Below, piece by piece: positions 1 to 28,261 of a stretch of 64,000 bases of DNA. A model generated the notes under the pieces. It saw only the letters and a program-made list of their open reading frames with translations. It did not search any database and had not been told where the DNA came from. The first letter of the stretch is position 1. Every line of letters begins with the position of its first letter. The DNA comes from Mermis nigrescens (taxonomy: Eukaryota > Nematoda > Enoplea > Mermithida > Mermithidae): positions 19,217,735 through 19,281,734 of the forward strand of contig JAVLUZ010000142.1 in the NCBI GenBank assembly GCA_036768485.1, read 5' to 3'. The position numbers were made by a program, and so were the translations under genes.

Positions 1-135
1 GCCCGGTTGAGGCCCGGTGGTTTTCAGCCGGGCCCGGGTCTGCTATGACCGGCCGGGCCCGGTCCGGGCCCGGGTACCCGGTCGATCACTGCGATCGGGT
101 CCAAAATTTCGCCGGGACTGGGACCGGGCCTCAAT
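1..135. repeat. GC-rich CCCGG-type dispersed repeat
   Basis: A run of GGCCCGG/GGGCCCGG motifs that contrasts sharply with the AT-rich surroundings. The same text occurs inverted at 11577-11690, and related pieces lie at 1466-1550 and 13470-13560. The short plus-strand ORF here is only a by-product of the low-complexity composition. Confidence 0.7.
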
Positions 136-1450
136 GTATGTTATACTATATAGGTATAGGCATGCGTGTGTACGTCATTTGCTTAATATGTACATATGTA
201 TGATGTATGAATTTACAATGTAAATGGCTACCAGCGCGCTAATTGACTGCAGATTTTAATTGTGATTACCTTTAAAATAGTTTTAAATACTTTTTAATTA
301 GTGCTTTAATAGCGAAATCGTTCTAAGCAGCTTGAAATATTACTGATTTTTTATGTTGCTGTCCAAAAACATAGTCGTATTACCTGCGACATTTCTGTTG
401 CATTATTAATATGTTTCAACGTGACATATTTTGATTAAGCAAGTCTTTTAAAGGCCTTATTTTAATGTTCAGTTTGCATCTCATCTTCTTTTTAAAAGCA
501 GATTCACCCCATTCTGAATCTATTCAATCTGTAGAAGTCTGATGCAGAAGCATGTGAATTTTGGTGAATTCTTTTCCGCTTAAGCTGTCTGGTAACTCGG
601 ATAGCTGTTGAGCGATTGCCAATAACATACGTTGAAAATTCGCAAAAAAAACCAAATTTTTAATTAAAACAGTCAGTGCTATTTCTCGAACACTTTTAAG
701 CTCACGGTATTAGATTTTTATAGTCACAGAGAGTAGAGATTTTTTATTAAGTTCAGAAAAGCGATGAGGCTGATTGATAATAAAACGTATTTTACAGAAA
801 TCGGTGATATCTGAGAATAATCGGAACTTTGGTTTTATTCGAACTGCCTGAATGAAGCTAGTTGACGGTTTCTACGTCGTTACAGAAAATGCTAATTTTT
901 TGAATTTTTGCTGGAAATGCCTAGATGTTTTGAATGAAGCTTTTATTAGTTTGTCACTAAACCTTTTTAAATTGCACAAAAGTGATGCCAGGAATCTTTC
1001 TGGACTTTGAACTTCTCAATCCAAGTCTCGTTCAAAATACTATTCTGTTTTCCTATTATTTTTCCTTTATTATTTTCAGCTTATTTCTTAAATTTATGAT
1101 CTTTCAGGAAATGATCGATTAAACGCTGTTCTATTAATTTCTCTGTAAATAATTCGAATTTCAATTTTTATATTTAAATTAATATATGTATCGCTCCTGC
1201 ATTTATTGCTCATTCAAAATGCTAGATCGGAATCGGTGCACTTCTCGCCTTTATGCTGATCTACGTTTAACCTCATTCAATTTCGCTAACACAGCGAAAA
1301 AATAAGACCTGCCTGGCGCTAATTTCATAAAAGCTCGACAAAACAATATAAGAGCTGCAGAGAAGTTTATTCAAGAACATTTCCAAAATAATCACACTAA
1401 TATTATTTTGAAGACAAATGTTTCTTCATGACAACTCAACATGCTCTCCT
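136..1450. other. Intron sequence, nothing recognised
   Basis: AT-rich DNA upstream of the first visible CK1-gamma exon. I see no coding signal, no RNA gene and no clear repeat structure here. Confidence 0.5.
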
Positions 1451-1465
1451 TATTCTGCCTTTAAA

Positions 1466-1550
1466 AGGCCCGGCCATTTTTTTTGGCCGGGACCGGGCTC
1501 GGGCCCACTAAACCCGGCCAAGACCGAGACCGGGACCAGGCTCTTCCTTG
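1466..1550. repeat. GC-rich CCCGG-type repeat
   Basis: Shares GGCCGGGACCGGGCTCGGGC-type text with the copies at 1-135, 11577-11690 and 13470-13560. Confidence 0.6.
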
Positions 1551-1606
1551 GTTATACCTCCTCTCCTCTTGTTATATCTACATGTGTGCCAATAATTCCT
1601 TAAATT

Positions 1607-3056
1607 CAGAGGCGTAGCCAGGATTTTGATTCGGAGGGGGCATGCACAAAAAATTTTTAAGGCTACTTTTGCATCGAATGCTCTGATATGGTACAGTAAC
1701 ACGTTATGTATTGTAAGATTGAGTTTTTCGACCGTTAGAAGTGTAGACTAGCTAATTTATGGGTTTCTGACGATCTAAAATACAAAAAGTGTCAAGCAAC
1801 GCGTAGCGCTAATTTTTTGTTGTTGATATTTTCAATGATTTCATGAAGAATTTATGGCCTTTTTATTGACAATCAGTTCAAAATGATGAGTGGCTCAAAG
1901 CACCAATTAATTTAGTCATTTTTTACCGTCCTTAACATTTTTTAGTTCTGTGAATACTGATAGTCTGACAGTGCAGAAAATTATGAAATTCGTAGAAGAC
2001 AATTTTGAGCCTAAGTTCAGGCTTCTGACAAGAAAACTTCGAATTACTAATCCAGTATAAAGCACTAAAATATTTTGACTGATTCAGGCTTTTAGACGCA
2101 ATGCTGGATCTGATACAGAGAGAAATCCGGCTGAGTTATGCATCGGAAAATTACGACGTTTTCGCTCTTGGCTTCTAATTTATACCGTTTAAATCATACG
2201 GAACAAGCAAACAAATGACGGCGCAAAGCACCGTAAATTTTAAAAATTTTTCAACCCTTTCGCCTTTTCTTTGTCCTCCCAAAAATCTTTTGTACACGTA
2301 CAACGAGATTTTACGCCTGGAGGATCTGGAGTAGTGCGCTCAAGCGCCAAAGCGGGGTCCAGGGCAGAGCCCCGAAAAATTTTGTAAACAAAGCACCTTA
2401 ATGTTGAATGATAAGGTTAAAATTTTCGCAAAATCGGCCAAATCTTGGTTCTGAAATAAGCCCAAAAATCGACTCCTACATTGCACAAAACTTCTGAGCT
2501 GAATTGTGTTTTTTGACTTCTGCTAGGTATAAAGTGCAGCAACGGATCGCTGCAATAAGATATAAGAAAATGTATCAATGAAAATTTTGTTATTACCGTT
2601 TTCAGACCCGTCTTCTTATATGATGACGTAAAGAAAATGCGCAAAAACACAAGAACATTTGGTCATTCTTCTCAATTACAATATAATATGTGTTCTTGTA
2701 AAGAAAGGAATACAAAGCAGAGAATGGACGAACTGGTAACACTGTCATTTCAGCACTTTCACTATTATGCTCAGCAAGGATGCGCAGTTTTCATTCAACG
2801 AACAAACAGTGCATTAAATCTCTAAAGCGATGTGAAGCGCTGGATTATTTTAGCTGATTCAAGCTTTTAATTTCATGGATCCATATAACTATAAATAATA
2901 ATGTCTCGGCGCAAAGCGCCAAATGATTTTGATGTCTCTGGCCTTTTTGAACTCAATTTTCTGAACACAATCATTGACCAGAAAAATCAACAAAATTTCT
3001 GAAAAATTTCGGGAGGGGCATATGCCCCCTATGCCCCCACCCTGGCTACGCCCTTG
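1607..3056. mobile_element. hAT-type non-autonomous element, copy 1 (1450 bp)
   Basis: The ends are CAGAGGCGTAGCCAGG and the inverse CCTGGCTACGCCCTTG. They are flanked by an exact 8-bp direct repeat CTTAAATT at 1599-1606 and 3057-3064. An 8-bp duplication and CA...TG ends are typical of hAT elements. The interior contains GCGCAAAGCRCC-type hairpin motifs and no transposase. A second copy lies at 11861-13010. Confidence 0.85.
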
Positions 3057-3304
3057 CTTAAATTTCGTTTAAAAGGATGATCTTTTGGTATATCAATAGC
3101 ATTCACAAAAGCACCGGTGCTTCTGTACTTATGAAATAACTCGCTTATTTTGTAACAGTTACAAACTTGGTATTATTTGAGAGTTAGTTTTGTTAGGTAC
3201 CTACATAAGTAAATCATTGTTAGCTCAGATTGTGCGTTTTGGCTAACATTTTATGAAATTGGGGAAGCATTTAAATTCGCTTCACTGAGGTCGTACTTTT
3301 TCAG

Positions 3305-21233
<17,929 letters not shown>

Positions 21234-21531
21234 TTAATTTGGCTGGAAACTCCTACTAATCTATGAACCGTCAGCAAAATGCGTGCTGCAGCTACTTCTC
21301 CATATTTTCATAGCACGCTCATTTATTATCTCTCATAATCTACCTTTGATTCAGAATTCCGTCTTTAACGCTACCGTCCTTGTTTTACTGTTTTTTAATT
21401 GTGGCAGCGCGGTTTTCACTGTCTCGTCTCGTACACTTTATTCAAAACTGCAAAACGCTGTCATTCTATGCTCGCTTAAGATGAGCGTGAATGGATGCTT
21501 TGTTAATCCAAGTGTCTGCTTCAGTATCAAA

Positions 21532-21726
21532 CATGTAACGGCTCGAAATTTTGGGTGGGGTTCTCCGCCTATTTTTATGGAGGTATAAATGGCCTCCTAC
21601 TCTGGCAAAAAACGGCTAAAAAACACCTGCCAAAAAAATTTTCTCCAAAAATCGAGGAGGGTAAAAAATTTTTGAATAATAGGACCACTAACTTTGGGTG
21701 GGGAATCCTCCAACCCCCGTTACATG
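21532..21726. mobile_element. MITE-like element with CATGTAACGG ends (195 bp)
   Basis: Starts CATGTAACGGCTCGAAATTT and ends in the inverse CCGTTACATG, giving a 10-bp perfect inverted terminus. Related: 34370-34584 with imperfect ends, and single ends near 11308, 14320 and 16224. No convincing target duplication was found. Confidence 0.5.
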
Positions 21727-22058
21727 TATGTTCAGTATAATGCTATGAAATCTCTTTTCGTAGTACTCCAGTCGAAATTCATTTTCGTAGTACTCCAGTC
21801 TATCTCGTTGTTTTACCATTTAGTAGTGTTTCTAATGGATTCCCAAATTTTTATAGCTAACGCAAGAACTAAATTTCATTCTCGACCTCACTTATATAAC
21901 CATTTGAGATTCCTAATCAGCTAAAAGGCTTACGTTGTTAGTATTGAACTGCTTATGTCATTTTCCCTCAGTTCAGGAGTGTGATGCCTACAAAATTGTT
22001 CAAATGAATATCATCAAACCCTGAAGCATAGGTACGTACATGGTGGAGAATCTTTACG

Positions 22059-22064
22059 AATAAA
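22059..22064 (+). promoter_or_regulatory. Candidate polyadenylation signal for CSNK1G
   Basis: This is the first AATAAA I see after the stop codon at 21233, about 0.83 kb downstream. A CATGTAACGG-family repeat (21532-21726) would fall inside the 3' UTR if it is used. No transcript data support it. Confidence 0.25.
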
Positions 22065-22084
22065 GTAGGTCGTCTCCTATACCC

Positions 22085-22515
22085 GAAAATGTGATTTTTT
22101 AACCCCTATTTTAGGGTCAGGCAGGCGCTACTGTCAGACGATTTTGAGCTTGCGGAACATTTTCTGCGTCATTTTTGAGGGCAACAGCTGTAAAGTGAAT
22201 ATTTTTCCGACGCTTCTCGTCTGATGAATAATCTTGTTTTGTTTACCCAAAAACGCCCGAAATCGTGTCAAAATGATGAAATTTTCTGGCTGAATTGAAG
22301 AATTTCTATATTTGTATGGTAAAAAGCGTTGTAATTCAGTTGAAATAGACTAAAAACGAAGCTTTACCACATAAAAGCGTTCTATATACCTAGTTTATTT
22401 TGACCATTTTTGTCATTTAAATAGCAAAAAGAGTGAATACTAAATTTACTAGTCACCGCGACCACTGTTTCTGGGATTTTACCCCTCCCCTGCCTACCCT
22501 GACCTTGTGCATCTA
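22085..22515 (+). repeat. Dispersed repeat, second copy of 3600-4020
   Basis: Shares AGGGTCAG, GATTTTGAGC, GCGTTCTATAT and CCCTGACCTTGTG in the same order with the copy in the CK1-gamma intron. Confidence 0.55.
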
Positions 22516-22519
22516 GGCC

Positions 22520-23590
22520 TCCTGCTCTTGGGCAGAAACTTGAGCTTGCTTTTCTAAGCAAAATTTTTAGATGCCGTCTTGCCATATTTGGCTTAAAATA
22601 AGGTAATGTTATTACTCTTCCCCTAAATGATCTACTATCCAAGTCAAAATTTAAAGTCGCTCGCTACGTGTATGTCCTCAAGTCCTCCATCACGGCACAT
22701 CCGTTGAAAAAACAGGATAAATAGGTGATCGTGTCACAGGGCCAGCTGTGATAAAGCTGACATTTTGGCTTATTCTCTGCGCTAGGTTTATGTCAGTACC
22801 TGTTTAAATTAGTATTATTTCACTTGTCTTGCAACGAGTGTAGCTTTATGGCGCAGTGTTTATAATATGCCGTTTATTATCTGGGTCCATTTCGTCGCCA
22901 TTTCGACTTTTATTTTTACATAACGAATCGGAGACGCTGCGATTAGGCTTCCCGTTATCCATTAACGATTTTTGGGGTAAATTTCATCGGCGCTAGGCGC
23001 TTGTCGAGGTGGACTGTCAATTTTTGATGTTTCGCCTTACTATTGCTCATTTTCTGTGTAATATTGTCGAGTTTTTTGTTGATTACATCGTCTCATTTCT
23101 CGCTGCTTGTTACTTATGCCGATGCTTTACAGTATTTAGCCTAGGTGCACAGCTTTGCCTGTCTAGCAGGGTCAGCCGGATAGCTTTATTGGGCCAAAGT
23201 AGTAAGAATGCACACTGGGGGATTCTAGGGGGCGTCCTCCCTACCAGCACTTTTTATAAGCATTCCCCTCAGGACGTTTTGGACCAAAACCTATTTATCG
23301 AACCATGAAAAGGCGTAAAACGACGTCTAATAGCGCAATTTCAATTATTTTTCTAGCATTAAAGTCCCAAAGGGCACTTTTCTTCCATTGTTTCGTATAT
23401 ATTTGATGTTAAAAATCATCCAATCGTCCTTCTTGTTATTTGTTTTCATTGAAATCTAACCACAAATGTTAATGAAGAATAAAATAAGCAAATTATCATT
23501 AAGTCAAGTATCAAAATTTGATATTTCTCCCTTCTCAAGAAAGCTCGCTTCACTCCCCTCCCGGAACCTTTGACCGTGTGCATGGATGCA
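22520..23590. other. Intergenic sequence, nothing recognised
   Basis: Lies between the convergent CK1-gamma and ADPGK genes. Base composition is mixed and I see no supported feature. Confidence 0.4.
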
Positions 23591-23596
23591 AAGTAG

Positions 23597-24043
23597 CATT
23601 GGTGCGCAAGGTCTAACTTTCAAAGGGGGAGGTATAAAACAAAAATTGATAGATAGCTAACTGCTTCGTAAAAACTGTTTACATAGCCTTTTTGGCTTAG
23701 AAAATTAGCTATATAGCCTTTTTGGGCTCAGAAAACTAGCTATACAGTCTTTTTGCACTAAAAATAGCTATTTAGCCCTTTTGGAGTCAAGCAAATAGCT
23801 ATGTATCCTTTTAAAACTCAGAAAAGACAACCTTATAGCATTTCTGGGCTCACACGGTATGTTTCTGAATCCTAAAAGGACTAAATAGCTCGTTTTATGT
23901 GCCCGAAAGGCTATATAGCTAATTTTCTGTGCCCAAAAAAGGATAAATAGCAATGCTTTTTTCGGCCAAAATGGCTGTATAGCTATCAGTTTTTCAGACC
24001 TCAGGGGGAGTAATACCTCCCTCTCACCCCATGCTCTAGTATG
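23597..24043. mobile_element. hAT-like element with GCTATATAGC motifs, copy 2 (447 bp)
   Basis: Begins CATTGGTGCGCAAGGTC and ends CATGCTCTAGTATG. An exact 8-bp direct repeat CAAAGTAG lies at 23589-23596 and 24044-24051. Roughly eight GCTATATAGCC-type units fill the interior. It is inverse to 7527-8020. Confidence 0.75.
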
Positions 24044-24051
24044 CAAAGTAG

Positions 24052-24975
24052 CCTCAAATGGTAGATTCGAACGTTGAAATAATTTAAGAACTACCTTTAT
24101 TCTCTAAGACTTTATGGTAGATTGAGCGTACTTTTGAAGAGTTGTTAATTTTTTCATTTCTGACTTCTCATCTTCACATATATATTTGCACAATGCCATT
24201 AACTTCGAAAATCTTATACGTGCACATGGTGTTTATCCATTATTCTTCATGAAATATTTGATATTAAAAGGGCACCTTTGTTCACTCGGTGTCAATCTCG
24301 TCACTGCGTTTAGCTATGTACGCTTTTTTGTTGTTATTAGCTATATCTACATGTATTTGTAGTTACTGATCAGACTGCTGTAACTTCTTTTTTATGATGC
24401 ATTCTTAGGTGAAGCCTTTTGTATTGCCGCGTCTCATACACTGAACTGATTAGATAGGTAATCTTTTCTGATTTAGTTAATTGCACGTCATCCTTTGTAT
24501 GTATTCGCTTCTTTTTGTTAGACCCTTCATCGCGTCTGCCTATTCGTGTTCGACTTTTTTAAATAATTTGCTGTATCTACATATATTCCATGTTTTGCTA
24601 AAATGGAATAAAATGAATTTGATTCTCTTTTATGCAGCCAAGTAAGAAGATAATTCTGTTTGAGTGATTCAGTAAGTGTCACTGGACGTTCGTCTTGGTC
24701 AATGGTCGGTCGTAGGTAATGGGCTCTATTAATGCTGTGGTATTTTTAGATAATAGAAGCAAAAACGAAAAATTAATTGATTTCTGGGATGTGTGGTTTC
24801 CTACTGTCTGTTCCACCTTGTGCGTATAAGTAGGTACTTTTCCCAATTTATTCTGCGTGGATAAGGTTAAAAAAAGGCTTAGAAGTTTGATGTATAACCA
24901 GGAAGCCTGGGTTCGATTTCCAGTTAGGCAAGTATGTTTCACTATAGAGCTGATTCGATTTAGTCGAATTACACT
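24052..24975. other. Intergenic sequence with a possible tRNA-derived fragment
   Basis: AT-rich. GGGTTCGATTTCC near 24908 resembles a Pol III B box, but no full tRNA fold or A box at the right spacing is evident. Confidence 0.3.
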
Positions 24976-24976
24976 T

Positions 24977-26285
24977 TTTTATAGTCTGTTTCACATAACT
25001 TCGTGCATGAATTTTAGGAATTTTCATCGACAGTAAGCCGAGGGTTGCGATAACTGGTTGATCAAAGAGTTCCCGGAATAAACCTGTAACTTTTGATAGA
25101 AACAAAATCGAATTAAACAAATTATACGTCTATGAAGCTGAACCATCACTGTATCAACCTGCAAGTTTTCAATTTCGTCGGCATGTTTGTTGCTGATTGG
25201 TAGTCGTTTATCATTATCATACTTTGTGCAACTATGAAAAACTCAAAATTTGAAGTTAGGCAAACATTAAATTCTTTGTTAAACTTGGATGGAATTCGAA
25301 TGACATTCCGATCTCTGCAAGAAGTCTATTGAGACAGTGCTTCTAATAAAACAACGATTTATGACTGACCCAAGCGATTAAGAGGTGGACAAGAAAGCGT
25401 TGAGGATGACCATTGGAAGGGCGCCCTGTTTAGGCAATCCAGAGGAAAATGGGACTACGGTCCAGGCTGTAGTTGAAACAAACCGATGATTGTCACTAAG
25501 TATGGTAGATAAGGAAGTGAGCTTGTCCTATGGATCGATTCAAACTATCCTGACTGATCTTTTGGGTTTGTGCTAACTTTCTGCAAGGTGGGTTCCAAAA
25601 GCGTTACAGTGCTGTTCACGACGAATTTCTTGCAACGCTTTTGGACCCCATCTTGCAGAAAGTTTGCTCAAACCCAAACCATCGCTCAGAATACTTTGAA
25701 TCTATCCATAGGACAGGCCCACTTCCTCAGCTATCACACTTACTGACAGTCGTTAGTCTGCTTCAACTACAGCCTGAACAGCAGTCTCATTTTTCTCTGG
25801 ATTGCTATAAGAGGGCGCCCTTCTCAATGGTCATCCTCAATGCTTTATTGTCCACCTCTAAATCGCTTGAATCAGTCATAAATCGTTGTTTTATTAAAAG
25901 AATGTCTCAGTAGACTTTTTGCAGAGCGATCGGAATGTCCTTCGAATTCCATCCAAGTTTAACCAAGAATTTAATGTTTGCCTTAGTTCAAATTTTGAGT
26001 TTTTCATAGTTGTACAAAGTATGATAATGATAAACGACTACCAATCAGCAACATACATCCCGACAAAATTGAAAACTTGCAGTTTGATACAGTAAAGGTT
26101 CAGCTTCATGAATATATCATTTGTGTAATTCAATTTTGGTTCTATCGAAAGTTATAGGTTCATTCCGGGAAGTTTTTGATCAACCCTCGTATATCAGATC
26201 AATGCTATAATCGCAATCTGTCACTTCATTGTCGGAAATAGTTTTAAAATTTATGACCGAAGTTGTGTGAAACATACTATAGGTA
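24977..26285. mobile_element. Small MITE split by a mariner-derived insert
   Basis: Its outer ends are TATAGTCTGTTTCACATAAC (left, 24977) and the inverse GTGTGAAACATACTATAG (right). Compared with the intact copy at 27876-28036, the two halves match on either side of 25037-26190. The mariner pair therefore inserted into, or replaced, its centre. Confidence 0.65.
25037..26190. mobile_element. Two broken mariner-like elements head to head
   Basis: The segment is one large imperfect palindrome centred near 25600. Each arm runs from a terminal repeat (CGAGGGTTG..., GATCAAAGAGTTCCCGGAAT on the left and its inverse on the right) through untranslated DNA into the N-terminal half of a mariner-type transposase. 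On the minus strand at about 25740-25620 one reads VIAEEVGLSYG, a stop, then IQSILSDGLGLSKLSARWGP. This is the helix-turn-helix region and the SARW-P motif of the family. The catalytic DDE half is absent from both arms. Confidence 0.75.
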
Positions 26286-26298
26286 AACGCGCACTACA

Positions 26299-26479
26299 CA
26301 GTGGCGGATCTAGGATTTTCCTAAGGGGGCGGTACCCCTAGGGGGGGCGGAACCCTGACTTGGGCGGAAAAATTAGCCGTTTTAACCCGAAAATCGCAAA
26401 AAATCGCTCAAAAATGCTTAATTTTGCGCTCTATTTTGGGCCAATGGGGGCGGCCGCCCCCCCCCTAAATCCGCCCCTG
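26299..26479. mobile_element. hAT MITE, family B (181 bp)
   Basis: Starts CAGTGGCGGATCTAGGATTT, ends CCGCCCCTG. An exact 8-bp direct repeat GCACTACA lies at 26291-26298 and 26480-26487. Same family as 46218-46397. Confidence 0.88.
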
Positions 26480-26495
26480 GCACTACACATTCGTA

Positions 26496-26636
26496 GGGGC
26501 GGCCACCTTCCTCCATTGGTCCAAAATAGTGCGCAAATTAGGGATTTTTGAGCGATTTTCGGGTTAAAACGGCTAATTTTTCCGCCCAAGTCAGGGTTCC
26601 GCCCCCCCCCTTAGGAAAATCCTGGATCCGCCACTG
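26496..26636. mobile_element. Truncated inverted copy of hAT MITE family B
   Basis: Runs from GGGGCGGCC to GGATCCGCCACTG, inverse to the adjacent intact copy and only about 10 bp from its duplication. Its other terminus is missing. Confidence 0.6.
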
Positions 26637-26921
26637 CATATTCACAATACAAACAAGTGGACTTATGCTGGCAAAAATAGGCAAATTAACCCTCCGTTTA
26701 CCATCATGTTTTTGCAGTCGAAGTGCACCATCCTAGCATAAACTCGTAGTGCATATTAAGCTATGCCTTCTTAACATTCTCTGACAGCTTTTACTTTCAT
26801 TTAGTGCAATTGTTATGCTCTTTCTGAATATGTATGTTATTTTCTGTGGAAATTATTTTTGAAAGAGTTATAATTAAAAAACTATCAGAATGCATAAGAA
26901 TAGGCACCTGTTGGACATTAT

Positions 26922-27184
26922 CACACCTGGGCGTGAGGGGTTTGGGGGTATGCACCCCCCAGAAACCAAAATATTCCCCCCAGAAATCAAAATACCCCCC
27001 CAGAATTCAATTTTTGAAAATTTTTTTTCGTTTTTTTTTCGCAATTTTTTGATGTTAATGGATAGTGCTTGATGAGAAACGTCGAAAAATGGTGTTTTTA
27101 TCCCCATACCACCATTTTTAGGACCATTTTTTGACCTTCAAAAAATTTTGCACTTCCCCAGAATTTTTTTGCTGCCCACGTATG
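26922..27184 (-). mobile_element. Short hAT-like element, family A (263 bp, reversed)
   Basis: Reads CACACCTGGGCGTGAGG ... CCCACGTATG. An exact 8-bp direct repeat GACATTAT lies at 26914-26921 and 27185-27192. Confidence 0.85.
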
Positions 27185-27792
27185 GACATTATGCAAAAAC
27201 AAGATAAAGTAGATTTCTGTTGTGTTAAACACATCCAGGGGATGCATTAGAGCTAGAAAGGAATGAACCACTAAATTTTTTTTATTAGAACCTTATTTTA
27301 CCATCTTGAGTTTTTGTGATATCACCGTTAATAGGCCAAAAAGTGCCTATTACTACTCCATGTATAACTCCCCTTCGGGCTGATCATTAAAAACGATGCA
27401 ACTGAAGCCAAAACACATGGATAAGGCAGAACAGAAAAAATGCCACGAAAATAATTCAACGAAGGTTTAAGGCCTCTAATGAATGAAAATCAATACTTTC
27501 CTACAGAAAGTGCTTCTGATCAGAAACTACTAAATACTACAGTCTATTTCATGAAACGTTGTGCATGAAAACCAAATTTTAGTGTTTCAAGCCAAGAGCT
27601 ACAAAAAAATCTAGGCAGCCTGTAAGACGATTTACGTCATTTGCTTTCGATAACATTTGCAATATCATATCACATAAGATCAAACGCTTCTCCCCAAATC
27701 CTTCCCCAATTATGCTTCTACGGCGAATTCATAGGCGTCCGTGTATGTGCGTGTGTACATATGTACTCATGTACCTTTACCCACCTTGCAAT

Positions 27793-27798
27793 TTTATT
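27793..27798 (-). promoter_or_regulatory. Candidate polyadenylation signal for ADPGK
   Basis: The minus strand reads AATAAA about 0.29 kb after the stop. The MITE at 27876-28036 lies between stop and signal, so it would be part of the 3' UTR if this signal is used. Confidence 0.3.
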
Positions 27799-27875
27799 TT
27801 CAATGAACCTGGTACCAACAATAGAGATTGAAATGCCTATAAAGCGATTCAAAATGAAACTAACATGTGTATGTG

Positions 27876-28036
27876 CAGTCTGTTTCACATAAGTTTGGGC
27901 ATAAATTTTAAGAATTTTTTCGACGGTAAGCCGACAGTTTACGATAATTATATCCAATCAATGCTATTATCGCAATCTGTCAGCTTATTGTCGGACAGTT
28001 TTTAAAACTTATGCCTAAACTTGTGTGAAACGGACT
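27876..28036. mobile_element. Small MITE with GTCTGTTTCACA ends (about 160 bp)
   Basis: AGTCTGTTTCACATAAGTTT on the left and the inverse AAACTTGTGTGAAACGGACT on the right, with a second inner inverted stretch around CGACGGTAAGCCGACAG. It lies directly downstream of the ADPGK stop. Related copies: 24977-26285 (split) and 61559-61657. Confidence 0.65.
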
Positions 28037-28083
28037 ATAGATCTGATTGACCGAAGAAAGCATCAATGTTTAACCATGTTCAC

Positions 28084-28261
28084 TTAATCCGTTTCGAAAT
28101 GGAAAAATTGCGAATGCATCAGACCAGTTGCAGATATTACATCTCCAAGTGTCACAACATGATGCGGTCTAAGGCATGTTAAAGTCGGAGTGAAATAAAA
28201 TACAATGTCGCCACGGGCACTCCTCCACTTTCGGATTGGACGACGAGGATTAAGATGGTAC
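28084..28261 (-). CDS. ADPGK: ADPGK terminal exon: LGD catalytic motif
   Basis: The acceptor ATTCTTTAG precedes 28261. Read across the join, it encodes WYHLNPRRPIRKW, GDIVFYFTPTLTC and HHVVTLGDVISATGLMHSQF, then stops at TAA (28084-28086). Human has LNPNKPVVEWHREG, ISFHFTPVLVC and RTVGLGDAISAEGLFYSEV. The Asp of LGD is the presumed general base. The position of the first Gly of GLGD is Thr here. Confidence 0.94.
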
